This document shows positions 47,397-60,200 of a stretch of DNA of 64,000 nucleotides, piece by piece. Origin of the DNA: Styela clava (Eukaryota; Chordata; Ascidiacea; Stolidobranchia; Styelidae); contig NC_135262.1 of NCBI RefSeq assembly GCF_964204865.1, positions 12,958,001 through 13,022,000 of the forward strand. Direction: 5' to 3'. Positions within the stretch are counted from its first letter, which is position 1. Every line of letters begins with the position of its first letter. Made by a program: the position numbers and the translations under genes. The notes beneath the pieces were generated by a model, which was given only the letters and a program-made list of their open reading frames with translations, was not told the origin of the DNA and made no database searches.

Positions 47397-50300
47397 ATGA
47401 TGCGTTGTGAACTAATCCTGATTGTTTTACATGCATTTGGTACAACGTTGATTCATAGTAAAGGTGAGGTATTTTAAATCATACTGTGTTCGTTTGGTTA
47501 AAAAATGTGATACAAAACAAAAAGCAAGCAAAAATACAATATGTGTCAAAGTCGATAAAAGGTACTCCCGAAGTATGTGCACCAAGATGGCAGACGCCGG
47601 AACGTCATTGCAATTTTCCTTATTTTATTTCCTAGAAAAGTGACACCCGTAGTATTTGTACTTTAAATTATGGCCTGTCCCTAACCTGGTACACAACTAC
47701 ACATACGACGTCCGGTGTCCGCCATCTTGGTGCACATACTTCGGGAGTACCTTTTATTCTGCGCTTTTTGCGATAGTGATGTGCGTATCCATCATCTATC
47801 ACACCATAGTATAATTCAGAGTCTTTTTTAGTTATCACTCGTAACTTTTCTATTTTCGTATTTAGGTACTCGTTTCTTTAAACCTGTCTTAAAACAATCA
47901 CCAAATTAAAAACTTAAATCCCTAAATTAGCGCAAACACTGACAATATCACTTCTTGAAATTAAATGCATTAAGTGACGAAATATTCAAAATTTAGTATT
48001 TATTTGCCATTTTAAGATCTCCACCCATGCGACAGACAGTGTGAATACCCTCCATCACCAAAAATTTGTGAATACGACTTTGTAATTGAATGGTATGATA
48101 TTTCAGATTTTCATAAATATACATATGCTCTATTGTCATGAAGAATTGATATTTGCTTATTGAACGACGAGAAAAGTTCAACATGAAAATGTTTTTCAAT
48201 TGACCCTCACATAAATATTTCGTGAATGAGACATATCCAAAAGATAGATTACTATTATAGACTGGTTGGGAATTTAAATAACTGATTCTATGTTTATGGC
48301 TTAGCAAAGAAATTCTAGTAAACCTAATTATTACTATTATTAAGTCTCAAAAGCACCTATTATACCAGAACATTTAAAATATGTTAACTACAAGATTAAA
48401 GTACCTATACTGTTTTTGAATGAAAGGCCAAAAAACGATGCATAAAATGTTTCTGTTGCTATAAATTTGTAATGATTCTTTACAAGGTACTACACAATGT
48501 CGAAAGCATGTTACGATTGTCCATTTGTTGCAGACGACTGCTCGAGACCTCATTGTATTCCTGCGGATGGTATTAATAGACCGTTGGTAACTGTGAACAG
48601 ACAGTTTCAAGGGCCCTCAATCAGGGTAACTGATATCCACGCACTCAAACTTTACACAATTATCAAACTTTATTATCTAGTTAACTTGAATTGTTTAAAT
48701 TGTGTATCCAACGTGGTCCAGAAGCTAGTCACGTGTTTGTATACCTGACTTCAACAATGTTTAGTGAATGAAATTCTAAAACAATATTGACAATAATTAC
48801 AACTAAGATATATTCTATACTTTGGGTGACATCTTTTCCAGATTTTCTCAAAAAATTTTCTCTACAACGATTAAAATAGTTTCAACATATGTTATGTATT
48901 TCAGGTTTGTTACAATGATACTGTACGTGTAGTGGTTGACAATCAACTCGTTGATGACGAAAGCGTCACAATTCATTGGCATGGTCTTTTTATGAAAGAC
49001 ACACCACACATGGATGGTGTTCCCATGATAACACAGTGTGGCATCCCATCCAGAACAACGTTCACTTATGAGTTTTTAGCAGACCCACCAGGTATATACG
49101 CATAAAAGATAAAGCATTCTGTGTCAATTATCTTAAAACAGTTTATATGATTGACCATAAAATTTATTTTTGTAATTTCTAACATTGTGAAAGTCAAAGT
49201 CATTTAGTTCAATGGTTTACTACTAAATATTATACGTCAGAAAATGTAACAGCCTTATGGGAAACTATTTTCAAATTCATGCTATCTGTGTAAAATACGG
49301 TAGGTGTTCTGTATTGTACTTAGGTACTCATTGGTGGCATTCGCATTCTGGCTTTCAACGGGCTGACGGCTTAGCTGGTCCCCTCATTGTAAACAGACCT
49401 CCAGATCAAGATCCCCATCGAGATTTATATGACGTAGGTATGTATTTTTAAATTTATATATATCGACCAATATTCAAACTTCTCTTCTTAGTTGTGAGTT
49501 GGAAAATAATACTTACCAAAACATGGACAATTCTGATTTCTAGATTCTGACGACTATGTTATATTCTTGATGGATTGGTTACATACAACAACCTTAGATA
49601 GATATGCATCGTCTCATCATAATTTCGGCTTGTTTATTGGAGATAATGTATTAATAAACGGGAAAGGTGTTTTCAAAGTAAGTATTTAGAATAATATAAC
49701 ATTAATATAATACTGATCTCATCTCATGTGATTAAAACATGACAAGAATAATTTAGAATTCAAAGGAATAAGTTGAAATGTTATTCTGTACAATCTGATC
49801 GACTTTAAATTTCTAATATTCGTTATCATGACTAAGAAAAAGCAAAGTTTAGCAAAAATAAATTTTCATTACTATGAATAGAATGAAATACTTTTATTTG
49901 CGTATTTGAAGTTATCATTATCCATTGTTTGTTAAAGGATATTTCTTCTTTTGTAGGAATTTTTCAATACAACGGCTAACATCACGTATTCTACTCCAAG
50001 AAAAGTTTTTACTGTTGAAAAGAATAAACGATATAAATTTCGTATGATTAGCAGTGCTGCATTTTGTTCGTTTGAGGTAAATTACAGACTTTTCACCATG
50101 CTGTTGCTATGGTTGAGGTTATCATTGAAAAGTTCAAACCAAGTTTGTATGGTTTGAAAGTTTAGGAGACAACGTGATCTGAGATATACTTTTAATGATT
50201 GGATTTGATAAAATATTGTTTTACTTCAATTTTCAACTAATGACTTGCAACTGACTCACCTTTTACATGATATTTACACTGTCGAAATTAAACATGAACA

Positions 50301-52614
50301 CTTGTTTTTAAACTCGAAATTGAAACTATATGCTTGTATGAGGAAGTCTGATTTTGGTCCAACAAAACGTTATAGAAATAAATACATTTGTGTTAGTGTG
50401 CAGCAGTACTCTTGAATTGCATAGTATGTTTTTTTTCATTCCTGCTACACATCCTTGCTTTATATGCAGCACACAGATCTACTGGCACAAAAACATTGAG
50501 AAGGGATAGGGAGTTAGTCTCTCGTAACCTCTACTGATTGTTACAATTGTGATTGGTTATTTTATCATTACATATTATATAATAGGTGTCTATCGACGGA
50601 CATGAACTCAATGTCATAGCGACAGATGGTTATGACATCAAGCCAATGTTAGTTTCGTCGATTGTAATCCACAGTGGAGAAAGTTTCGATTTTGTTGTTG
50701 ATGCATCAAATGAAATCTCAAACTACTGGATTCGTGTACGGGGATTGGAAATTTGCGCCATCTTCGTCAATGATTTGACACAGAAAGCTATTCTGAAGTA
50801 ACAACAAATTCGTTCATTTCATGTGGGAAACGTAAAACAAATGGGACAATTGGGGGTATTTCCGTAGTATGTGAATAAAGATAGGCGGATAGGGTTATGC
50901 CATAATTTCAGCTACAAATTGTACGGGAGGTACTTGGTTAGTCCCCGAACTCATGATAGAACTAAAATAAGAAAATTATAATGAAATATGTCCAAACCCT
51001 AAACTAGTAGTAACCTAGTTCCAATGTCCGACATCTTGGTGCATATACTACGGGGAAAGATTTGATATTTCGTTCTGACATCCGTGTTCATTTTTTAAGA
51101 ATGTTAATGTTGGCTCTGCTCCAACAGTAACTACATTTTCCTCTTGCATTAACATGCATGAATTCGTTTGTTGAGTATTTTTTACTTGTAAAAGGTATCA
51201 AGGTGCTACAGAAGTTGATATAATTGCGTCTCCTAATTTAACAAGTAATGTGAAGCAATTGAACAATCAATGGAGCAATTCCACTGACCCAAACAACATT
51301 CAGATAACGTCCTTGATGCCACAGCATTCTGATTTATACCTAGACCAGTCTAGGTACCGAGGTAAACATTCATTCAGCACATTTCAGTCAGTGTAATTTT
51401 CGTTAGACTGGCGTTTTGTATATGCGTTAATTTAATCAATAATTTTGCCTGATCACTTAAATATAATCATTCATTTCAGATACACCAGACCAAACGCATT
51501 TTATCGGATTTGACATCTACATGAATGGTCATCCCTCGTTCAACGATCCGAAATTATATCCCGACTATAAGAAACTATTGTTTCCTAAACTTAACAACAT
51601 ATCCTTTGTTGTTCCAAAGTATCCAATGTTAACGCAATCTAATAATATCGATAATGATGATCTATGTTTTCCTGAGGCGAGTGATTGGACTCAAAGTCGT
51701 TCTCAATTTTGTGGCGATGAAGAGTTTTGTTCTTGTACTCACGTGATTGACGTTGGTATTGGTAATCTTGTTGAGTTGGTAATTTATGACGAAGGCGGAT
51801 TTCCATTTGTCGATGTTGGTCATCCGATGCATCTACACGGACAGCATTTTAAAGTGGTAGCAATGAAAAAGTATGCTTTTCTTAAATACGTTTAAAGTCG
51901 CTTGCTCTCAGTGCTATTCAATTTTGAAATCGCTAAAATCCGTTACGTTTTTTTCTTTCATACTGGTAATAACGTGAATTCAGCAATTTAATACAAAAAA
52001 TATTCAGTGTTCAATTACGACCTACAAAACGAAATGGGTGCATTATATATAAAATTTTGTTTAGATATTAAATATATCTTTTTTAAGTTTTGGAGTATTT
52101 GCAAAACAATCTATTTTAACTTAAAGTACACTGCTTTTTTTAGAGTTGGCGATTCTCTCTCTCCCGAATTGGTGAAAGAACTTCATGCTAACGGCAGTAT
52201 TGAATACAATTTTAACACAGTTCTGAAAGACACTGTTATTGTTCCTAACGGTGGATACACAGTTGTTCGTTTTCTTGCTGATAATCCCGGAGTCTGGTTC
52301 TTCCATTGTCATCTATCCTTCCATTTGCATATAGGTAAACTCGCGTTTTGTATATTTAACTTCATACTCGCTATATACCAGCAGAATTAGTTACATTCAT
52401 TTGATGAATTAATATATTTTTCCTAGGGATGTCATTGGTATTCAGAGTAGGAGAACCTAGTCAATGGATCAAGCCTCCCGAAGACTTTCCGAAGTGCGGT
52501 ACATGGTCTGACTCTGGAAAGTCGAGTTCTGGACAACAGGCACCTTTACCAAACATATTACTTATATCCACAATTATGACACCATATTTGTTTATATTTT
52601 ATGCTATGTGTTAA
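47397..52614 (+). CDS. laccase-type multicopper oxidase 4
   Basis: Exons: 47397-47463, 48017-48092, 48487-48625, 48905-49091, 49324-49437, 49544-49677, 49957-50076, 50586-50797, 51195-51361, 51480-51870, 52144-52334, 52427-52614. 1986 nt, 661 aa. Start at the first of two adjacent ATGs; the signal peptide contains [15 protein letters not shown]. Copper motifs [22 protein letters not shown] and HCHLSFHLHIGM are complete, with axial Met. The C-terminus has a small-residue stretch (GKSSSGQQ) followed by a hydrophobic run (ILLISTIMTPYLFIFYA), the layout of a GPI-anchor signal. It is the duplicate of laccase 3, and the better-preserved copy: single exon 3, full tail. Intron 1 holds MITE copy D, and intron 8 a decayed copy E. 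Confidence 0.9.
47561..47751. mobile_element. palindromic MITE, copy D
   Basis: Ends GGTACTCCCGAAGTATG and CATACTTCGGGAGTACC, arms AAGATGGC and GCCATCTT. It lies in intron 1 of laccase 4 and is absent from the same intron of laccase 3. Confidence 0.85.
50334..50491 (+). repeat. dispersed repeat (GTCTGAGGAAGTCTGA type)
   Basis: The duplicated counterpart of 39262-39411, in intron 7 of laccase 4. Confidence 0.55.
50853..51056. mobile_element. palindromic MITE, copy E (decayed)
   Basis: A degenerate member in intron 8 of laccase 4. GTAGTATGTGAATAAAGAT at the left opposes ATCTTGGTGCATATACTAC at the right, with the family's internal TAGTCCCCGAACTCATGATAG-like segment. It is missing from the same intron of laccase 3. 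Confidence 0.65.
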
Positions 52615-53129
52615 ATTTATTGCAAAGTAATACTAACTCGATCCAGATAGGGTACTTGACAAAAATATGCATATGGATGGTGGGAAGACAATCGTCGGCG
52701 AAATAGGATTTTATCATGCAACAATGATTGTAATTATTTACTGCATTATACAATGTACATTGAACATAAGTAAGGTTGCCTCTGTTGTAATTTATGGGTC
52801 TAAAACAGTAATTGTCCAGTGCCTGCGAGTAGCAAACGAGCTTTTTAGTTCTACCCCACGTTTTAGATAACAAATACTACGAGTCTTAGCCGACCGTAAC
52901 TGGAGAATAATCAGAATGAAGATATGAAAGAAGAGCTAGATTGTCACGGAACGATTTCCAGCTTAAGCTTAAAGCTGTTGAATAGGGTATTGTTGCACCT
53001 TCAGAAATCACATCGTATCGCTACTTTCTTCGTTAATTCCTGTGTTGATCATGAAAACGCGTAAATATGTATACAAGTTCTTTACCGGTACTTTAACGGT
53101 AACGGTACCGATTGTTGTATGCGATGAAT

Positions 53130-53275
53130 CATAATGATGGTTTGTAACACATACCCCATTTTACAGGCGCCAACTCGCAAACGCACTCTTAAAATAGCCC
53201 CGAAAATTTTGCAATGGTAAAGTATAGGAAGAATTATCCGAGGGTCAAAGGTCGGGGAAAGGTCCATTTAGTAGA
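53130..53275 (-). repeat. dispersed repeat, inverted relative of 57450
   Basis: The reverse complement matches about 57450-57600 inside the hAT element. Shared words include GGACCTTTCCCCGACCTTTG, CTTCCTATACTTTAC, GGGGCTATTTTAAGAGTG-like text and GTAAAATGGGGTAT. Either this is a separate repeat that also inserted into the hAT, or a fragment of a related hAT copy. Confidence 0.6.
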
Positions 53276-53580
53276 CGCTAAACCTAAATTTAACGATTTT
53301 TATTCAATTTTATTCTAATGGGAATCCCATGGGACAGGCATAATCGATATGGGATGGGAATGGGACAGAAAAATCATAAGCCCCACCCAACCAAAAATGA
53401 TTGAAAGTTGATGACTTTGTTCCAGACCTATGAAGTAAAATAAATTTCTAAAAGATTACAAAAGTTTATATATATATATATGTATACAAATATTAGTAGT
53501 TTAATTGTATGCTAATATGTATATTTGCATACAACTTGATTTAGTAAATGTCGATTTAACTTAGTTATTTTGTTGAAACT

Positions 53581-53582
<2 letters not shown>

Positions 53583-53612
<30 letters not shown>

Positions 53613-53613
53613 T
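53583..53613. repeat. AT dinucleotide microsatellite
   Basis: A simple TA run of about 30 bases with one G interruption near its start. A shorter run lies at 53468-53482. Confidence 0.9.
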
Positions 53614-54264
53614 ATTTACATATGACTGTTTTTGCATGGTTGTGTGACTTGTGTCTCTCGTCCAAACAAAGTAGGCTACCTTTACCGGTTGTCTGCCATT
53701 GTTTAATACAAATTCGTGGAACTTGTTACGTGTATTTCGGAATTTGCAAGGTTGACTGCCACAAGGGTGGATACAATATGAAACGATATCTAAATATGCG
53801 CTTGGATTATATGGTATTTCTGAAAGTCAGTTTTTGCTATATTTCTATAGCTGATATTTATTTGTGTAGTTGTTTCATATTAAAGTATTTATTGTTATTG
53901 CGGCTGTAATTATGAGATTTTGTGCAGCGAACGAATAAAACTTGCATTCAGTAATGTATTCAAAAATTAGTCAATACCCGCTGCGATGACCAATTGGCTA
54001 CAAAGACTGTTTAGACTTTAGAGTAAAAAAATTCTGGCCACGAAAAAATTCGACTATTTTTAATATATTCTGATTTGTCATTATATATAAGGGGTTTGTC
54101 TTTCAAAACAACTCGATTAGTAATTTTTATGTTTTAAGTTGTGGCATGCATTGATATGAGAATATAATTAATTATCATCAATAAAACTTTTTGAAACAAA
54201 TACCTTTTATCGTTTTAAATATTAGATATATATTACAATTAGAAACTACACCAATAGTGATATA

Positions 54265-57200
54265 ATGTTGGATACTGTTTGTGTGTTGTTAATATTAACA
54301 ACTTCAGTAAAGACTGACTGTGAGTAGCATAAGAACTATTTTTTTTATTTAATATGTACTTACATGTAGATACTGATCTTGCGACCATTTTGGTTGCTAT
54401 TCATCTGATTGCCTCAATTAATTACTAGCATTATGTAAAACTAGATTTTAAATATAAATAAAATACTAACATTTGATCAAAAACACATTTACATGTATAA
54501 TTTTCTCACATCATCCTCATGGTCATACCATGCATGATCTTTTATGACAAACAGATAGTGTGTTTCAGACCTATCCTGTCAATATAATTCACACGTTTAT
54601 CCATATAGCCTTCTTTGACGTGCATGTTTAGGAATGTCTTCATCTGTTTCACAATATTTTCATTTAATGTTTTATAACAGTGCATCATATAAACAATACT
54701 TTTGTTTTCAGCTCACACTCAGGTCATTGACGCAGGACAGAATTCTAACGGTAAGTTTAAGCGGAACGTATATGTTAATCAAAACGTCTGGCAGATGGGT
54801 TTCAAGTTCAATACAAACTTGTAGCAAATAACTCTTTGTCACGACTGCATGGATGAACGACAACGTTGGCTAAAATAGATCAAATTTCTTTGAATTACCG
54901 CTTGGATGCATTTAATGAAAGCAGAGTTAGTATTCAAAAATATCAAGGAAATATGTAGTCATTGTATTACTCAAATACTCATTCGTGATCATTTGTGTGT
55001 TATAACATTCAGATCCACACCCATGCGATAGAACGTGCGAATATCCAGCTTCTCCTCAAATCTGCGAATACGATTTCGTTGTGGAGTGGTAAGACTTGAA
55101 TTAGTCTATTACATTAACTGTCACAGGTTGATTAAAACACAAAGTAATAAAACGGTGGCAATATTTAGAAGCATATTTGTTTTTCGTGAACGACAAAACA
55201 AAGTGAAGCAAATTTAAAAAAAAATCTCATCCCCTATTCTACATACGCACATATATTTTTATACACAAGAAAAATCAAAGTGAACAGGCAAAACTGACAT
55301 TTTACTTGAAGGACTAGCATCAGTGACAATTTACGTAATCATGCGAGATTCTGAACCCTCAATAGTTATATTCTTGGCCTATTTGTGCTATGAATGTCAT
55401 TGAATATTTTCCTATTCTCAAATTTTTTCACAAATAAAAATGTCATATTCAGATTATTCGTTACAGGTGCATAGCTACCAGCTAAAAAAACCTGCTTTAA
55501 GATATTTTGAAACGAGATTTATCGCTCATTCTTTTTATTTATTCAATTTATATTAAATATTATCAATTTTGTACAATCGGATTATTTTACGAAGCCAGTA
55601 CATGGTCATTTTCAACTCTTCTGTCAATATATATTTGTTTGTAGATGAAATCTCGCAAACTCAAAGAATTTAAACGTTACATAAAAAGTGCAATAAGTAA
55701 GAGTGACGTTTCCTGAAAAAATGGACATTGAATATTTATCGTGTTTTTTAAAAAAAAATTATATACGTACATATATTCTCGGATAAAAATGTCCAAGACG
55801 TGAGTGCATATAATGCAAATAACTGAATGTTCAATTGTTAATGATTGCAAACTTTCATAGATACCTATGTACCAAATGATTACAGTATAGTTATAGTACA
55901 AAGGTATCTACATAACGTAGTTTTTTCACAGGTTCTATTTAGAATACCCGTTTTTGTTTTGTACCCAATAAGTTATATATAAGATATAACGCTAGAGTGA
56001 CAATCATATTTGAAAAAACAACTCGGGTATCGGCAACATGCCCAAACACGACCTCACAACAGTAACATTGTCGCCAAGTGCATGGAATGACGCCTGATAT
56101 GACACATTTGTCTGAAAGCGGATTGGCAGAATAATATCATGCTAACTAGAGTCTATAATTCTCCAAGGTAAATTGAATTGCCCATTAGTTGAATTAGGAG
56201 TTTCTGGTTCCGAGCAAAGTACGTTGAAAGTGATATAAGATTTAACATCGTGAGACTCGTAGAACATATTCAAGAAGCGGTTATGAGGCAGTTACGAAAT
56301 AAAGTAGAAGTTGTCATATACGTAGGATAATCGTTGTTATGTTTTCAACTCAAACAGTACCGGGCACAGAGCGCTAAGGTTTCGACTTATTATGGCAAAA
56401 TTTTTCATTTTTTGTAACCCAGATCCAAATTACTGCTATAGTTCGTCTTTTTAAGTACAAAACAAAAGATACAAATCACTTTGAATTAAAACTACCAGTT
56501 TTTATCTCAGGTTAACAAAAACGAATTTCAAATTTTCAAAAAGCGAGGTAAAATGAGGGAATATCCACTAGTTCTATTGTATTTGCAGGTATTACACAAT
56601 GTCCAAAGCATGCTACGACTGTCCATTCTCAATTTCTGATTGTTCAAGACCACATTGCGTTGCGGCTGATGGAGTAGGCCGTCCTTTAATAACTGTTAAC
56701 AGATTATTCCCAGGACCCCAAATCAGGGTGAGTGCGGAACTAATTATCCAATGTATAATTTACTTTCGATTTAGCAATGAATAAGACAATCATATGGCAT
56801 AATTATAATACAAAATAAAAAACATTTTATTTATGTAAGGTGTGCCATAATGATACTGTTCGTGTGATAATCAAAAACAAACTTGATAACGATGAGGGAA
56901 TCGGAATTCACTGGCATGGTCTTCACATGAAAGATACGCCACATATGGATGGGGTTCCTATGTTGACTCAATGTGCCATACCAGCAAAAACGTCTTTCAC
57001 CTATGAGTTTACGGCATATCCTCCAGGTATAAATATTGTGTTAATTCAGCCAAAATTATGAGTTTCTGTGAATCAAATTAACATATCTCCAAAATATTTC
57101 TACTTTTTTTATCAATGTTACAATTCAGGGCGCTCCAGAAGTGTGTGTACCAATGTGGAGGTAACACTGTTTTGTTCGCCTATTTTACATCAAGTTGTGT

Positions 57201-60200
57201 AAAGCTATGCGCAGGGGCAGGGGCGGATTAACCAGTAAACAATATAAGCACGTGCTTAGGGCATCAAGCAAAGGGGGGCACCACAGAAATTTTTATATCA
57301 GAATTTTCAATAGTTCATCGGTGTTTAATAAAATATTACGAGTTGAACAGACAACTCAGACTTGTTCGTATTTTTTTTTCCTCAAGCATCATATTAAGCT
57401 TCTCGATCAATGTTTGGAGGTTTGCGAACTACCTTTAAAAAATCGTGTACATCAATGGACCTTTCCCCGACCTTTGACCCCCAAAAAATTCTTCCTATAC
57501 TTTACAATTGCAAAATTCTCGGGGCTTATTTTAAGAGTGGTTTCGCGAGTTGGCCCCTGTAAAATGGGGTATTTGTTGAGACCATCATTATGTTTCATGG
57601 TGTACAATTATCACCTTTTTATAAGTACCGGTAAGGAATTTTAGCCTAGTCTAACACAGCTATTTTTACACCAATTTTTCATTTACTGCAATTGAATTAA
57701 AACTTATAAAAAGACATGGTGATCATTTAATTATCTGATTTATGCTCAAATTTCCGAAACACAACTAAAAACTAACGAATAGAGATAAAAAAACGCGAAA
57801 ACGAGGTAATGTTTACAAGCATGCCTGAAAATCTGTCTGAGTGAGAAAAGTGTCTGAGCGGATGCGAAAAGGGTACATTGTTACGTCACTTTCTTGCATC
57901 TTGCTGATTGGCCAATTACTCGAAGTCAACAAGGAGGTTGATGCTCGGAGAAGGTACATTAGTGATGAACACTGAAACTTACTTGTCGAAAGTTTGGTGT
58001 AGCGACAACTTCAAAATTAAAAATGGCGCACTATGTGGCGGTTCCGCGATCGCATTTCAGCGATCTAGAGGTCAGCGAAGTTGGGGAGTTTTCTGGTAAG
58101 GTAGACTAGACTAATAAGTACTGGTAAAATTTTAAACTGCAGTTTGTACTCGGTTCATCTGGTATTTCGATTCACGTTGAGACTTGACGCGTGAGTCTTA
58201 ATCGTGACAATTCCCAGAATATATGGAAATCATATTCTGCTAAGCCAGTTGATGCAAACCTAGGCAGCTAGACTACTTATATTGCAGATAAAATGCAAGA
58301 GCTGGAATTCGTTTTATGTTATTGTTTTGGAATAAAATTTTACAGAATTTTCACAGAGTAAGTCAAGTTCTGCAAAGTGAGAATGTAGACTTACAAACAT
58401 GCGCGCATCTGTATGCATCATTACGAGGCCAGCTGCGCATTCCACGAGATGAATTTGAACGCTATGAAGCGCTCACGCTACCACTGCAACCAAATGTCTC
58501 TTCATCTGCTGAGAAGGAAAGGTATTCGCAGGGTTGTCAAAAGCTTATTGATGCTTACCCAGAAGATTTCAACAGTAATTTCTCAGCTGAGCTTCAGCAG
58601 TCTCATTTATATGTGCTCCATAAATTCAATGACACAGGAAAAAAAAATCAAGATTCAGTCATGCTGAACTTTACAAAATTCTTGTAGAATATAACATTGA
58701 GTGCGCCTTTTCAAATGTAGACAGCAGCTTTAAAATATTTTTAACATTAATGATCACAAATTGTTCAGCAGAACGTTCATTTTCTCAGCTGAAGTATATT
58801 AAAAACCCCTACAGAACAACTACGAAACAAAACAGACTAGAATACTAGATGCTTTATCTCTGTTGAGTATAGAGGCAGATGTGTTACATAAGCTTAGTTT
58901 TGAGGATCTAATCAAAGACTTTGCAGCTAAAAAAATTAGGAAAAAACTTTTCAAAAGTAAGTGAAAGACTTCTGTCTTTTCAAATGTTAGTGGTGCCTTT
59001 GTAATGTCAGTGGCGTAGTATCTAGTATGGAGAGAGACTTGTTTTGATAATATGAGAAAATTTATCAGAATCAAATTCAAGTAAATGTACCGAAAAACAT
59101 CGTTTGCTTCCTTACTGTTGGTATTGTTTTATTTCAATTTCATCTTTTTCAAAATTTTGTGTTGTTCATTATTTAATGTAAAAGATGTATTATGTAAGAA
59201 TAAGATTAGTTTTGGGAATATGAGCAGAATTTCACAGTCAAAAAAATGTGAGAAAACCTAAAAATGTTTGTAGAAGTTGTATTTTTTTACTGTTGGTTGT
59301 GAGTATTTTTGATGGATTATATTATTTTAATTATATGTATTTTAAAAGACACATATGGGGGCACCAAAGCCTCCAGTGCTTAGGGCACCAAAGGGGCTTA
59401 GCCCGCCCCTGCGCAGGGGGTATTTTTCATGGCTAACACAAACAGTCCTCTCGCATTAGAACTAAAATGGGAGAAAATCGGAATAAAGTTATGACCTAAC
59501 CCTAACCTGGTGCACACACTACGGAAGTGCTCAATTTCGCACGTAGTAGTGACCGAAATCATAATCTCAATAACGTTGATTTTCTTTATTTTATCCTAAT
59601 TCAAATCATTCAGGAACACATTTTTGGCATTCACATGCCGGTTTGCAAAAAGCAGATGGTTTAGCTGGCGCGCTTATCATTAATCGTGACAGTGAGGATG
59701 ATCCACACCGAGGACAATTTGATGTTGGTAGGTAGATATATAGAACTAAATTTTGGTTAGATAAAAGATGGTTATAATACCTTTATTTAATTGGAATTAG
59801 AAACTTTTATAACCACAAACGAATACCACACTTTTGGTTCATATCTTCAATCTTATATAATACTAGTTTATGAGAGGAACCCATACATTTAGAGCAGAAT
59901 GTTGACGAGAGTCTATTTCATCAAGGCCCCCCCTCCTTCATTAAAAATTAATATGACGTCATAATATCAATACATTTAAATTGTCTTATTACGCCATACG
60001 TCATGAAGGAATTTTCAAAATTTGCGTGGAATACGAAATTTTACTTACAGTCAAAATACGCGTGCTAATCACAAAGTTTATTAGAATTATATGATAAGTT
60101 GAAGGTTAAAATAATTAAGCCTTAATAAATCTTCATGGCCAAATTAATAATAAATAAATAAAAGTTCTGATGAACTAAATTATAATTTATTCTTTTAAAA

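Larger units (their letters stand above)
52615..54264. other. intergenic, laccase 4 to laccase 5
   Basis: Largely the duplicated counterpart of 41522-43875. No gene is seen. It contains a dispersed repeat at about 53130-53275 and AT dinucleotide runs at 53468-53482 and 53583-53613. The laccase 5 promoter should lie at its right end. Confidence 0.45.
45239..54802 (+). repeat. segmental duplication, right unit
   Basis: The right member, directly adjoining the left unit. It carries laccase 4 and runs into the functional 5' exons and intron of laccase 5. Its left end matches 34679 onward (shared ATATTTGCATA, TTCAAATTGAATTT.ATCC and GAGTGGATTATGTAAT blocks). Homology with the left unit stops at CTGGCAGATGGGTTT, 54802. 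Confidence 0.85.
57129..59531. mobile_element. palindromic MITE, copy F, split by hAT
   Basis: The left arm (GGGCGCTCCAGAAGTGTGTG, 57129 on) and right arm (CTAACCCTAACCTGGTGCAC with CACTACGGAAGTGCTC, to about 59531) belong to the palindromic MITE family. A 2.2-kb hAT element separates them. Without the insert, the MITE would be about 200 bp, like copies A, C and D. Confidence 0.65.

Noticed and set aside
57195..57644. Open frame of 149 codons at the start of the hAT element
   Set aside because: It spans the terminal repeat and a dispersed repeat, and shows no transposase or other protein similarity.
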